Assembly: GCF_044755465.1 (NCBI RefSeq)
Contig: NZ_JBIVRB010000006.1
Span: 186,001-250,000 of the forward strand
DNA from: Peterkaempfera sp044755465
GTDB taxonomy: Bacteria > Actinomycetota > Actinomycetes > Streptomycetales > Streptomycetaceae
Length of the DNA: 64,000 nucleotides
Reading direction: 5' to 3'
The notes under the pieces are model-generated. The model was not told the DNA's origin. It saw only the letters and a program-made list of their open reading frames with translations, and ran no database searches. Made by a program: the position numbers and the translations under genes. Shown here one piece after another: positions 1 through 7,519 of the stretch (positions are counted from its first letter, which is position 1; each line of letters opens with the position of its first letter).

Positions 1-235
1 CCGTCATGGCATGCAGCGCCGCGATGTCACCTGGCGTCGGCTCGTCGGATTCCGGAGCCCTGAAGGGCTTGCTCGTGAGGTGGTGCCACCCGCATGCGCA
101 CTCGTACGGCCGCAGTTGCTTCCCGACGGCCAGACGGCGGCGGCGGGCCGAGGACTCGGCCCCTTCGGCTGTCGCGAACCGGGACTTCGCAGGTGTCGGG
201 CACGGTGTCTGCGAAGCGTGGCCGTCGCCCGTCAC
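1..235 (-). CDS. Hypothetical phage protein with Cys/His cluster (3' end outside window)
   Basis: The gene starts with GTG at 235 and runs leftward off the window, so only about 78 codons are visible. The start overlaps the stop of the upstream gene by four bases (GTGA), as at most junctions in this operon. The visible part has an Arg-rich helix followed by a C-A-C-G-W-H-H cluster that could be half of a small zinc ribbon. Such short Cys/His proteins are common in Streptomyces phage early regions. No function can be assigned. Confidence 0.6.
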   Translation of the reverse strand, partial: MTGDGHASQTPCPTPAKSRFATAEGAESSARRRRLAVGKQLRPYECACGWHHLTSKPFRAPESDEPTPGDIAALHAMT

Positions 236-669
236 CGCTCGCCGCCCGGCCAGTCCCGGTCCAGGCGGGCAGCCAGCCGCCGCGCATCCGCCGCACCAGC
301 GCCCGGCTTGGTCGTCAGCCCGCCAGCCGGCTGGCGCAGCCGCACCCCCGGAAGGACCGCCGCGAGCGCGTCCACGAGATCTTCGACCTGCCGGGGCGTC
401 ACCTGCGGGTCGGTGCGGGCGGTCCACGCGGTGACGACCCGCTGGAGGGTCTGGCGGCGCCCTCGGGTGGCCGGGGAGGGGCGGCTCGGGGGCGGAGCGG
501 CAGAATCGGCCCCAGGAAGGCCCGTCGTGGCCTCGGGGTGGACTGGGAGACCTGAGAGGGCGTTGGGGGCGCGAGAGGGGCCGTTCTGGGCCGTCTCGGG
601 GCACGTGCGGTTCTCGGGGGGATCACCCGGACGGCTGATGGCGGGCTGCGGGGGGTTGTTCGGGGTCAT
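232..669 (-). CDS. Hypothetical phage protein
   Basis: This 145-residue protein has a Pro/Ser/Ala-rich, probably disordered N-terminal half and a helical C-terminal half (about residues 70-140) containing TPRQVEDLVDALAAVLPG. The start is the ATG at 669, behind a modest AGAAGGGC ribosome site. It is the first gene after a promoter-like element at 697-725, so it may head a distal transcription unit of the early region. I do not recognise its family. Confidence 0.55.
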   Translation of the reverse strand: MTPNNPPQPAISRPGDPPENRTCPETAQNGPSRAPNALSGLPVHPEATTGLPGADSAAPPPSRPSPATRGRRQTLQRVVTAWTARTDPQVTPRQVEDLVDALAAVLPGVRLRQPAGGLTTKPGAGAADARRLAARLDRDWPGGER

Positions 670-696
670 AGCGGGCCCTTCTGGCCAAATGTGCAG

Positions 697-725
697 GTTC
701 TATGTCTTTTGGCAGTCACTGTCAG
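697..725 (-). promoter_or_regulatory. Sigma-70-like promoter with overlapping direct repeats
   Basis: On the minus strand there is a -35 CTGACA (720-725), a 17-bp spacer and a -10 TAGAAC (697-702), facing the gene that starts at 669. Two TTGGCAGT direct repeats (709-716 and 726-733 on the plus strand) overlap it at a 17-bp pitch and could be a regulator site. The surrounding 110 bp holds no gene. Confidence 0.5.
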
Positions 726-779
726 TTGGCAGTGGAGTGTCAAACACGGCGCTCAAGGCCGCTCGGCGCAGACGGCAGG

Positions 780-1553
780 TCACATGCCGCTGACAGCCGC
801 GCTCTCACGGGCAGCGTGGAACAGGCGCCCGCTCGCAAGGAGTTCAGCGGCGCAGTCCCGGCCGGGGTCCGCAGAGCAGTCAGGGCACCCGGCCGCTTGC
901 GTGACCCAAGCGGCACGCCGCGCCGGATGCGTGCCCTCCCGAAGCGGCTTGCCGGACGGCCTCCGGCAGGCGTTGCGCTCCTTCGCCCGGCATTCCGGCC
1001 TGGGGCACGCCACGGCGAGCTCCGGCCAGCGCAGGTAGCGGTCGGCGTAGCGGGGCACCGACTCGGCGAGGGTGCGCCTGGCCATCTCCGGCACGTACGG
1101 CGGCGGCTGCTCGGACGGGAGCGGTGGCACGATGCGGATGACGCCCTCGATCGCCTTGAGCACCCTCGGGTGGGGGTCGCCTTCCAGGGCGTGCCGGATG
1201 GGCCGAGGCGGGATGCGTCCGTCGCCGGCTGCGGCGAGCTGGGCGCGGCGGCGGGTGAGGAATTCGCTGGTGGTCTCGTCGGGGTGAGGTTCGTGGACGA
1301 GGTTGGCGGCGTCGATGCGTTCGGCGCGTATGGCGGTCCGCATGGTGCGGACGTGGTGGGGTTCGATCCAGCGGCGGCCGCCGGGGTCTTTCGGGGGGGT
1401 GCCGAAGAATCTGGCGACGGCGTCGAGGGCGTCCCGGTCGAGGGGGAGGTCGTGGAGGGCGGCGGCCCAGGCGCGGGCGTCGACTTCGCCGACGGTGCGG
1501 CGGTCGAATGCGGCGATGTGGCCGAGGAGTGTGGCGGCTTCGGAGGGGTTCAC
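780..1553 (-). CDS. Phage replication-associated protein with C-terminal zinc finger (helicase-loader-like)
   Basis: About 257 residues from a GTG at 1553, which overlaps the upstream stop as GTGA. The N-terminal part (about residues 5-75) is a helical domain (AATLLGHIAAFDRR, then ARFFGTPPKDPGGRRWIEPHH) like those in phage proteins next to replication initiators. The C-terminus carries CPRPEC...C and a second CPDC pair, consistent with a zinc finger of the kind in Streptomyces phage proteins. Its place directly after a replisome-organiser-like gene suggests a role in helicase loading or DNA binding. That role is inferred from position and general appearance; no catalytic motif is visible. Confidence 0.6.
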   Translation of the reverse strand: MNPSEAATLLGHIAAFDRRTVGEVDARAWAAALHDLPLDRDALDAVARFFGTPPKDPGGRRWIEPHHVRTMRTAIRAERIDAANLVHEPHPDETTSEFLTRRRAQLAAAGDGRIPPRPIRHALEGDPHPRVLKAIEGVIRIVPPLPSEQPPPYVPEMARRTLAESVPRYADRYLRWPELAVACPRPECRAKERNACRRPSGKPLREGTHPARRAAWVTQAAGCPDCSADPGRDCAAELLASGRLFHAARESAAVSGM

Positions 1554-2479
1554 GGGGTCTCCTCGGCGGCGAGGCGGGCTGCGAGTGCGGCGGCGTCGGC
1601 GACGCGGCGGTCGGCGGTGGACATGGGGGTGCCGTCGGTGCCGGTGGCGGCGAGGTGGCCGTTGGCGCGTCCGCGTTGGGCTTGGAGGCGCAAGGTGTCG
1701 TACTTGTCGCGGAGTTTCGGTATCGACATGACGTTGGAGCGCCAGAACTCGTCGGCCTGGCTCCATCGGATGGCTCCGAGGACGTCTTCGAGGGGGATGC
1801 CGTCCTTGTCGAGCATCAGCCGGGCAGCGTCGCGCCACCTCTGATTGATGCTGGGGCGGCGGCTGCCGTTGGCCGCGATGAGGTCGGCCAGGAGGTTGCA
1901 TGCCTGTTCGACGTCGATGCGGACGGGGTTGGGCATCGTCCCGCGCGGCCGTGCCGCTGCGGGGGCGGCGGGCCGTTCCAGGGAGTTGGCTGGGACGTCG
2001 TCGTTCGCCGACTCGTTTCCCTTCCCTTCCCTTCCCTGTTCCTTTCCTTTCCTTTCCAGCGGTGAGGGCTCACTGAGATGTGCGTGAGTACTCCCGGAGT
2101 CCTCATCACTGCTGGTGGAAAGGGGCGGAGGGGGCAAAATCTCGCAGTCGTCCGGGTCAGGCAGCGTCGATGGGGTCGGCCTGTTGATCCGCTGGTGCTC
2201 GTGCCAGTTGGTGACGGCCAGGTACCGCTTCCGATTGAGGGTGTAGCGAGTGATCAGTGAGGACGCAGTGAGCGCCTTGAGGTCCGCCTCGACGTCCCTG
2301 GCGCCGCGGTCGTCGAGAGGCCAGAGCGCGGCCTTGATGAGGCGCGGGTCGTCGATACACCGGCCTTCGTCGTCGACGTGGGTCCACAGCCCGATGAACG
2401 TCAGCCGCTGCTCGGGGGTGAGGTCGGCGATCGTCAGCGAGGTGAAGAACTCCGGCTTGATCGTGCGGATGCGGGCCAT
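1550..2479 (-). CDS. Phage replication initiator / replisome-organiser-like protein
   Basis: A 309-residue protein from the ATG at 2479, with GGAAGGGAG upstream. The N-terminus (RIRTIKPEFFTS, LTPEQRLTFIGLWTHVDDEGR) is the winged-helix opening typical of phage replisome-organiser proteins. A low-complexity Lys/Glu-rich linker follows (about residues 145-165). The C-terminal helical domain (residues 190-280) resembles DnaD-like or loader-binding regions. The start overlaps the stop of the HNH gene by one base (TGATG) and the stop overlaps the next gene by four. It is probably the element's origin-binding or loading protein. Confidence 0.7.
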   Translation of the reverse strand: MARIRTIKPEFFTSLTIADLTPEQRLTFIGLWTHVDDEGRCIDDPRLIKAALWPLDDRGARDVEADLKALTASSLITRYTLNRKRYLAVTNWHEHQRINRPTPSTLPDPDDCEILPPPPLSTSSDEDSGSTHAHLSEPSPLERKGKEQGREGKGNESANDDVPANSLERPAAPAAARPRGTMPNPVRIDVEQACNLLADLIAANGSRRPSINQRWRDAARLMLDKDGIPLEDVLGAIRWSQADEFWRSNVMSIPKLRDKYDTLRLQAQRGRANGHLAATGTDGTPMSTADRRVADAAALAARLAAEETP

Positions 2480-3117
2480 CAGACTCGCGCTCCCTTCCGG
2501 GTGTTGCAGGTAGTGCAGAGCACCTGGAAGTTCTCGAAGGTGTCCGGGCCGCCGAGGGACTTGGGGTGGATGTGGTCGAGCTCCAGGCCGCGGTAGATCG
2601 GCCGGCCGGTGGGGGCGGGCGGGACGGGGTCGCCGGGGGACCAGCCGCACTGCTTGCACTGCCATCCGTCGCGCTGCAGGACGGCGGCGCGCAGGCCGCG
2701 GGGAGCGGCGGGGGCGGGGGCCTTGGCGACGGCTTCGCTGAGCTCGATGGATGCGACCGCGCGCAGGACGAAGGACGCGGAGCGGGTGATGGCATCGTGG
2801 GCGGCGGCCACGACCCGGGGCTGTCCGCCGATGCCGGCGTGCCGGAAGTAGCCGTTGATGTACAGCTCTTCTTCGCCGCGGTCGAGGGTGACGAAGCCGT
2901 GCCGCTCCAGGGCGTCGAGGGTCCAGTGGATGTCGCCGGGGTCGACGCCGCGCGCCTTGCCAGCCCATCGCTTGGTGGTGATGGGCATGAGTCCGCCATG
3001 GCTGAGGTTCGGCTGGGACATCAGCAGGAGGTAGAGCCACTGTTGGCTTCGGTCGAGAGCGGTGAACTGGTCATCGCTCCAGATCGAGGTGAGGATGCGG
3101 CCGTGACCACGTGCCAT
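2479..3117 (-). CDS. HNH endonuclease fused to a replication-initiator-like N-terminal domain
   Basis: A 212-residue protein. Residues 1-130 resemble the winged-helix start of phage replication proteins (SIWSDDQFTALDRSQQWLYL). Residues 135-212 form an HNH nuclease domain: CKQCGW zinc knuckle, ELDHIHPKSLGG with the catalytic histidine, and the second zinc pair CTTCNTRKG. HNH proteins in phages cut DNA during packaging, replication or homing. The fusion and the location beside the initiator gene suggest a replication-linked role or a captured homing nuclease domain. The start is the ATG at 3117, with a weak GAAAGAAGA site. Confidence 0.8.
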   Translation of the reverse strand: MARGHGRILTSIWSDDQFTALDRSQQWLYLLLMSQPNLSHGGLMPITTKRWAGKARGVDPGDIHWTLDALERHGFVTLDRGEEELYINGYFRHAGIGGQPRVVAAAHDAITRSASFVLRAVASIELSEAVAKAPAPAAPRGLRAAVLQRDGWQCKQCGWSPGDPVPPAPTGRPIYRGLELDHIHPKSLGGPDTFENFQVLCTTCNTRKGARV

Positions 3118-3192
3118 GGGGGTCTTCTTTCGCGGGCTGTGCGGATGGGACTGGGTGCGGGGCGGCTGTGCGGTGGCCGCCCCGCACGTGGG

Positions 3193-3492
3193 TCAGTGGC
3201 CGGTGAGGTCGGCGGGGTGGGGCCCGGGGCGACTGCGGTGGAGGTGGCGGGTCATCGCGTGCGTCGGGTGGCGCCACGCCACGCCGTAGTCCTGGGCGGT
3301 GAGCGGCGGCAGCGGGCGGGACGGCCGGACGATGCAGGGCCGCTCGCCCTCCCCGTCGATCACGTACACGCCGCTGGACTCGCGGTAGGTGGGGCAGTCC
3401 GGCATCGCCGGGGCGGTGGCCGGCACGGGCGAGCACCCGGCGACGGCGGCGAGCAACAGCACCCTGGCGGCTGCGGCGGCGGCGCGGGTCAC
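3193..3492 (-). CDS. Small predicted lipoprotein
   Basis: A 99-residue protein from a GTG at 3492 that overlaps the upstream stop (GTGA). The N-terminus is a short hydrophobic signal ending in LLLAAVAGC, a lipobox, so the mature protein would be lipid-anchored at Cys20. The rest is Pro/Arg-rich with PTYRESSGVYVIDGEGERP in the middle and no recognisable domain. Lipoproteins in prophages can mediate superinfection exclusion, but that is only a possibility here. Confidence 0.55.
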   Translation of the reverse strand: MTRAAAAAARVLLLAAVAGCSPVPATAPAMPDCPTYRESSGVYVIDGEGERPCIVRPSRPLPPLTAQDYGVAWRHPTHAMTRHLHRSRPGPHPADLTGH

Positions 3493-3944
3493 GCGGCCTC
3501 ACCCCAGCCCGCCTGCTTCCACCGCAGGACGGTCCGTTCGTTCACTCCGACACGCCGGGCGGTTTCGACGAGCGTCATGCCGCGGCGCTCGTGCAGGACG
3601 CGGGCGCGGTGCTTCTGCTCGGCGACGAGGATCTCCTCTACTCCGCCAGCGGTCGGCCACCAGCGCCTGGAGGCGAGGTGCCGGAGGGTGCCCCGCCAGC
3701 CGATGGCGGGGGCGGTCCGGCCGTGCTCGTCCCAGGTGACGTAGCCGAGGGCGTCGGCGATGCTCTGGTCGGGGTCTACGAGGGCGGCGAGGATGACGAT
3801 GAGGGCGTCTCGCTCGTCGCGGGTGAGGCGGGCGATGGTCTGGTGGATGTCGCGTTGGTCGCCGTTGCCGTGGGTGAGGCAGGCGAGGTGCGCGGCGATG
3901 GGCAGGAGCTTCTCGGCGAGGTCGCCTCGCTGGGCGGGGGTCAC
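3489..3944 (-). CDS. Helix-turn-helix domain phage protein
   Basis: A 151-residue protein starting at GTG 3944, overlapped with its neighbour by GTGA. The C-terminal 40 residues contain a clear helix-turn-helix (MTLVETARRVGVNERTVLRW) of the transposase/resolvase-like kind. The N-terminal two thirds is helical, with TRDERDALIVILAALVDPD. It probably binds DNA, as a regulator or packaging/replication accessory factor. The gene sits inside the translationally coupled early operon. Confidence 0.6.
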   Translation of the reverse strand: MTPAQRGDLAEKLLPIAAHLACLTHGNGDQRDIHQTIARLTRDERDALIVILAALVDPDQSIADALGYVTWDEHGRTAPAIGWRGTLRHLASRRWWPTAGGVEEILVAEQKHRARVLHERRGMTLVETARRVGVNERTVLRWKQAGWGEAA

Positions 3945-4114
3945 TGGGCCGCCTCCGCCGGGTGGAGGCCGAGGGTGTCGAGGAGCTGCTGCTCGTCGGC
4001 GGGGCTGGTGGCGCGGCCGTGGACGTACCGTGCGGCTGCGGCGAGTTCGTCCGGGGTGTTGCCGGTGAGCGCGCCGACTTCCCGGCCGACTGGGGTGTTC
4101 GGGGGGGTGATCAC
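3941..4114 (-). CDS. Small hypothetical phage protein
   Basis: A 57-residue protein beginning with GTG at 4114, which overlaps the stop of the RuvC-like gene as GTGA and so fixes the start. The sequence is helical (TPDELAAAARYVHGRA, EQQLLDTLGLHP) with no metal or catalytic motif. The function is unknown. Confidence 0.5.
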   Translation of the reverse strand: MITPPNTPVGREVGALTGNTPDELAAAARYVHGRATSPADEQQLLDTLGLHPAEAAQ

Positions 4115-4713
4115 CTGGCCACCACCTCGGGCCACGTTGCGCGCTCCACTGCGACCCGGTGGGCCTTGGGTACCGCAGCGACCGGGCAGCCCAGCCAGTC
4201 ACGGCCCGCTGCCATGAGCACCACGGCGTCCGCGCGGTTGTCGTCCCCGCCGGTCTCCCAGGAAGTCCAGCGGCGCGCGACTGCGTCCACGACCTGCTTC
4301 TTGTCGGCGTGGCCGTACCCGGTGGCGTACAGCATCCGCTGGTTCGGCGTCATGAGGCCCACGGGGATTTCTGCGTTGACGAGGTTCCGGTACACCTCCC
4401 ACCAGAGCCATGCCCGCTCGTGCGCGCCGCCACCTGAGCGAGAGGGCGCAGGCATCTCGACCACGGCGAGATCAGGTTGGCCGACCGCGAGGATGATGTC
4501 GCCGAGAAGGCTGCGCATGACGTCGAATCGGCGCAGATGGGGAAGCTTGGTGAGCGGGTTCTTCTTGCTGGTGTACCCGACGGCCTCGGTCCAGCCTGCG
4601 GAGGAGGCGATGCCGGTGCCGGTGATCGACGTGTCGATGCCGATCACGGTCGGGCCGGCGAGGGTGGGGCCCGCCCCGGCCGTAGCCGGGACGGGGTTGA
4701 GGAGGGTGGTCAT
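4111..4713 (-). CDS. RuvC-like Holliday junction resolvase
   Basis: A 200-residue protein from ATG 4713, with a 4-nt overlap to the upstream gene. It shows the RNase-H-fold layout of RuvC: a first beta strand with catalytic aspartate (VIGIDTSITGTGIA, Asp27), a middle acidic residue (LAVVEMPAP), and C-terminal acids in DNRADAVVLMAAGRDW. Phage RuvC-like proteins resolve branched DNA before packaging. It lies downstream of the exonuclease/annealing pair, so recombination intermediates made by that pair are its likely substrate. The family call is firm, the exact substrate inferred. Confidence 0.75.
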   Translation of the reverse strand: MTTLLNPVPATAGAGPTLAGPTVIGIDTSITGTGIASSAGWTEAVGYTSKKNPLTKLPHLRRFDVMRSLLGDIILAVGQPDLAVVEMPAPSRSGGGAHERAWLWWEVYRNLVNAEIPVGLMTPNQRMLYATGYGHADKKQVVDAVARRWTSWETGGDDNRADAVVLMAAGRDWLGCPVAAVPKAHRVAVERATWPEVVAR

Positions 4714-4883
4714 CGTGTGCTCCGGAGGGTGCGGGCGGTGAGGCAGGCAACAGCGACGGCGGCGAGGGATACGGCCCCCGTGCCGGCGAGGAGGGCGGCG
4801 GCTTGGGCGGCTGCGGCGAGGTCGGCGGCCCAGGGGATGAGCGTCCATGCCTCGCGGAGCATCAGCTCGTGCTCGGTGGTCAC
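4710..4883 (-). CDS. Small single-span membrane protein
   Basis: A 57-residue protein from GTG 4883 (GTGA overlap upstream, ATGA overlap downstream), too short for most gene callers. Residues 15-50 are an uninterrupted Ala/Leu/Val-rich stretch (AADLAAAAQAAALLAGTGAV) long enough for one or two membrane helices, followed by a basic tail. The overlaps on both sides are the main evidence that it is real. The function is unknown. Confidence 0.5.
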   Translation of the reverse strand: MTTEHELMLREAWTLIPWAADLAAAAQAAALLAGTGAVSLAAVAVACLTARTLRSTR

Positions 4884-5243
4884 GCGGCCTCACCGCCGAA
4901 CGGCCCGGTGGGCATGGGGACGGTCGCGGGGCCGTGGCCGGGCCGATCCCAGAGGGGCCGTACGAGGCGGATGGGCGGGCGGGGGATCTCCTGCCGTCGC
5001 CTCCCCGTCCGCATCGGCCTGGCGGGCGGCCTTCTCGGCGCGTTCCAGCTGCTGCCGCAGCACGGCGTTCGCGTAGAGCGCCGCCTGCTTCTCGGCGCCG
5101 ACGTGCTGGAGCAGCCGGTCGGCCTGGCGGAGGCGGTGCTCCAGGTCCGCGATGCGGGCGTCACGCCGGGCGAGGTCCGCGCGGGCCGCCGTCTGGTCGA
5201 AGCGCCGCCGCCCGCTGCCCCGCCACATGTCGATGAGACTCAC
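4880..5243 (-). CDS. Coiled-coil phage protein with an apparent +1 frameshift
   Basis: The gene opens at GTG 5243 (GTGA overlap) and encodes a strong coiled coil (DARIADLEHRLRQADRLLQH, then NAVLRQQLERAEKAARQADA). Around 4,990-5,010 the best coding frame changes. Staying in frame gives a stop at 4890, with third-position GC of only about two thirds. Shifting +1 gives a tail ending in PMPTGPFGGEAA at 4880, with over 90% GC at third positions and a stop that overlaps the next start exactly (GTGA). A run of four G in GACGGGGAGG lies at the change. This is either a single-base indel or real recoding. Confidence 0.55.
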
Positions 5244-5791
5244 CGGGCCACCTCCTTGCAGGAGTACGCCGGGTGCAGCCACAGGACCGACTCGCAGTCC
5301 CAGCCGTAGAGATTCGGCTCGCCGTACGGCGTAGCCCGCTGCCCGTCGTCGGTGAGCCACACCGCGTCCCACCCGGCTGCGGCCATGGCATGCCAGTCCG
5401 GGTACTCCTGCCGCTGACCCGGGTAGAACGGATCGGCGGGGAAAGCCGCGACGACAGTACGAAGATCCGCCAGGGTGTCGATCCGCAGCACTCGGGCGTC
5501 CGGGGCCGGGACGATCTCCACGAACCGCACGTACGTGTCGGCGTCGAAGCATGCCTCGTCCCGACACCAGTCCGTCCAGGCGGTCCGAACCGGCTCGCCG
5601 CCGGGGCTACTCTCTGTCACCGGCGAGGTCCACAGGCCGACTCCGACGGGCTTCACGAAGCTGGGCCCGGCAGTGATCGGCCGGAAGTGCTGCGGCTCCG
5701 TCAGTACCGGGTTGTGCTCGGGGCCGTGGGCGTGCACCAGGCGAGGCAAGTCAGCGCCCATCACCGAAGGCAGCATCGTCGTTGCGCTCAC
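5240..5791 (-). CDS. Hypothetical phage protein
   Basis: A 183-residue protein from GTG 5791, overlapping the upstream stop. It is rich in Trp, Asp and Pro with LVHAHGPEH near the N-terminus, a middle segment DARVLRIDTLADLRTVVAAF, and a C-terminal tryptophan-rich part (PYGEPNLYGWDCESVLWLHP). I have seen this layout in Streptomyces phage hypotheticals but know no function. No catalytic motif stands out. Confidence 0.6.
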   Translation of the reverse strand: MSATTMLPSVMGADLPRLVHAHGPEHNPVLTEPQHFRPITAGPSFVKPVGVGLWTSPVTESSPGGEPVRTAWTDWCRDEACFDADTYVRFVEIVPAPDARVLRIDTLADLRTVVAAFPADPFYPGQRQEYPDWHAMAAAGWDAVWLTDDGQRATPYGEPNLYGWDCESVLWLHPAYSCKEVAR

Positions 5792-6270
5792 CGGGCCACC
5801 TCCGGCGCCGGGGCGAGGATGCCCGACCGGTCCACCGCAGCACGGCACAGCAGGTCGTTCTGCCGCTGCGTCTCACTCAGCCGGTCCTGCAACGCCACGC
5901 CGCGCTCACGCGACTCCCGCAGGTCCCGGCGCAGCCGCAGCACCTCCGGCGACACCACCCCCGCGACCGGCCGCCGCGCCTCCACCAGGTCCTCGCGCAG
6001 CTCCGCGATCAGCGCCACGTCCCGCCGCTGCATCTCCTGGAGCGACACCTGCTGCCTCCGCAGCCGGCCGACCTCCGCCAGGAGCTTCGCGACGAACCGC
6101 AGCGAGCGGGCGTGACGCTCGGCCATGGCGACGGCCTCCTGCGACCAGGCGTCCGCCGAGCGCGACACCCGGAGCGCCGCGTCCCGCTCCCCGAGAGCGT
6201 CGTCGCGCTCCTCCCGCATCCGGTCGAGCGCCAACTTCAGCGCCGTGACCTTTCTCCTGCTACCGAACAC
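5788..6270 (-). CDS. Coiled-coil phage protein
   Basis: About 160 residues. I chose the GTG at 6270 because GAAGGGGA sits nine bases upstream; it overlaps the previous gene by 11 nt. The protein is almost wholly alpha-helical and charged (LDRMREERDDALGERDAALR, RRDLRESRERGVALQDRLSE), a long coiled coil ending in a short Pro/Ala tail. It resembles the coiled-coil protein encoded at 4,880-5,243 in size and composition, so the two may be paralogues. The role is unknown, perhaps structural or scaffolding. Confidence 0.6.
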   Translation of the reverse strand: MFGSRRKVTALKLALDRMREERDDALGERDAALRVSRSADAWSQEAVAMAERHARSLRFVAKLLAEVGRLRRQQVSLQEMQRRDVALIAELREDLVEARRPVAGVVSPEVLRLRRDLRESRERGVALQDRLSETQRQNDLLCRAAVDRSGILAPAPEVAR

Positions 6271-6532
6271 GGGAATCCCCTTCACTGATGGTGTGGTTGG
6301 TGGCGACGTCAGCCGGGAGCAGCCCCAGGCCGATCGCCAGGGCGACGGCGTGCGCCGCGCTGTCGGCGCCGAGCCGCTCATACGCGGACCGCGTGTACTC
6401 CCGCACCGTGTGGACGGAGACGCCCATCCCGGCGGCGGCCTGGGTCTGCGACTCGCCCCTCGCGTACCGGGCGATGACCTGCGCCTCACGCGGCGCCAGA
6501 GCGATCTCGTGGGCCCCCGGACGGCCCGTCAT
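6260..6532 (-). CDS. LuxR-type helix-turn-helix regulator
   Basis: A 90-residue protein that is little more than a GerE/LuxR DNA-binding domain. LAPREAQVIARYARGESQTQ leads into the helix-turn-helix AAGMGVSVHTVREYTRSAYE. The start ATG 6532 overlaps the upstream stop (ATGA). Stand-alone HTH proteins of this type in phages often act as late- or early-gene activators. With no sensor domain, it would be controlled by its own expression level. Confidence 0.7.
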   Translation of the reverse strand: MTGRPGAHEIALAPREAQVIARYARGESQTQAAAGMGVSVHTVREYTRSAYERLGADSAAHAVALAIGLGLLPADVATNHTISEGDSRVR

Positions 6533-6837
6533 CGGACGCCCTCCGCCCGGATGTCAGCCTTCACTGCGTCGGCGTCCGTTGCCCGGGGCTCGTCCATCGC
6601 GTCGACCAGCCGGTCGACGTTCAGCCCGGAGGCGTCCATCTCCGTCGCCAACGCCCGCGCCTGCCTCTGCACCGCTGCATCCGGGTGGTGCAGACCCGTG
6701 TGGATGTGGTCCACGACCACGCGGCGCATCGTCTCCAAGGAGGCATCAGCCAGCGACAGGCCCTCGTCGACGAGCTGCTCTGGGTCGTGATCGCGTGGCG
6801 TCATGGCCGCGAGGCGTGCGTGGGATTCGTTGTGCAC
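6529..6837 (-). CDS. Hypothetical phage protein
   Basis: About 102 residues, helical and acidic (EQLVDEGLSLADASLETMRR, then LNVDRLVDAMDEP). An AAGGAG site ends right against the ATG at 6846 but lies nine bases before the GTG at 6837, so 6837 is the more likely start. The gene is followed without a gap by the LuxR-type regulator, and about 75 bp separate it from the upstream phage gene. The function is unknown. Confidence 0.55.
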   Translation of the reverse strand: MHNESHARLAAMTPRDHDPEQLVDEGLSLADASLETMRRVVVDHIHTGLHHPDAAVQRQARALATEMDASGLNVDRLVDAMDEPRATDADAVKADIRAEGVR

Positions 6838-6913
6838 GTTGGTCATCTCCTTGGACGTGTGGTGTGCTGAAGGGGAGGGGCGGCCCGATTCCGGCGGGCC
6901 GCCCCCAGCCGCG

Positions 6914-7519
6914 TCAGAACGGCGGCTCTTCGCTGTACGCGACCGGCTTCTTCAGCGGGCCGCGCGTCCGCACCAGCTCCGTGAACGGCACCAGGCGCTG
7001 CCAGGGGTCACCGTCGCGGACGCCCATCAGCGGCTCGTCCTTCGGCGTCCAGTGGCCGGTCGGCTCCCAGATCGCGCCCTCGTCGTCCACGTAGGTCCGC
7101 AGCTCGTAGAGCACGCCGTCGACCGTGTAGTGGTGCGGGCCGTATCCGGTCCGCTCGCTCCGGTCGAAGATCGCGTCGTCGATGTTCACCCCGGCCCGGT
7201 CCAGCTCGGTGGCGATGCCCTTGGCGAACTTGCGGGTCTCACGCGATGCACTGGTCAGAGCCTCGAAGACATGCCCGACGATCACCGAGTGCAGGGCGTC
7301 ACGCTCGGCCCGAAGCTCCTTGACCTGCTCCTGTGCTGCGACCGCCTGCTCCGGCAGGTGCGCCAGCGCCGCGTGAGCCAGCGCCATCGAGGCGAGCACC
7401 GCCGCCGACTCCGGGTTCACGAAGGGCGCGTCCGGCAGGTCGCTACGCCGGCGCGACGCCTGCGACAGGCACCGCTCGGCCTCGGCGAAGTGGTTGACGT
7501 GCAGTCGATCCCGGCTCAC
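6914..7519 (-). CDS. Phage protein, phiSA1p31-like C-terminal domain
   Basis: A 201-residue protein from GTG 7519 (GTGA overlap). The N-terminal half is helical with a short coiled coil (AAQEQVKELRAERDALHS). The C-terminal part (YTVDGVLYELRTYVDDEGAI, then WEPTGHW) matches the pattern of proteins I recall being annotated as phiSA1p31-related in Streptomyces genomes; that assignment is from memory and not checked. It lies next to the RecT-like gene, so a link to recombination or replication is possible. Confidence 0.6.
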   Translation of the reverse strand: MSRDRLHVNHFAEAERCLSQASRRRSDLPDAPFVNPESAAVLASMALAHAALAHLPEQAVAAQEQVKELRAERDALHSVIVGHVFEALTSASRETRKFAKGIATELDRAGVNIDDAIFDRSERTGYGPHHYTVDGVLYELRTYVDDEGAIWEPTGHWTPKDEPLMGVRDGDPWQRLVPFTELVRTRGPLKKPVAYSEEPPF

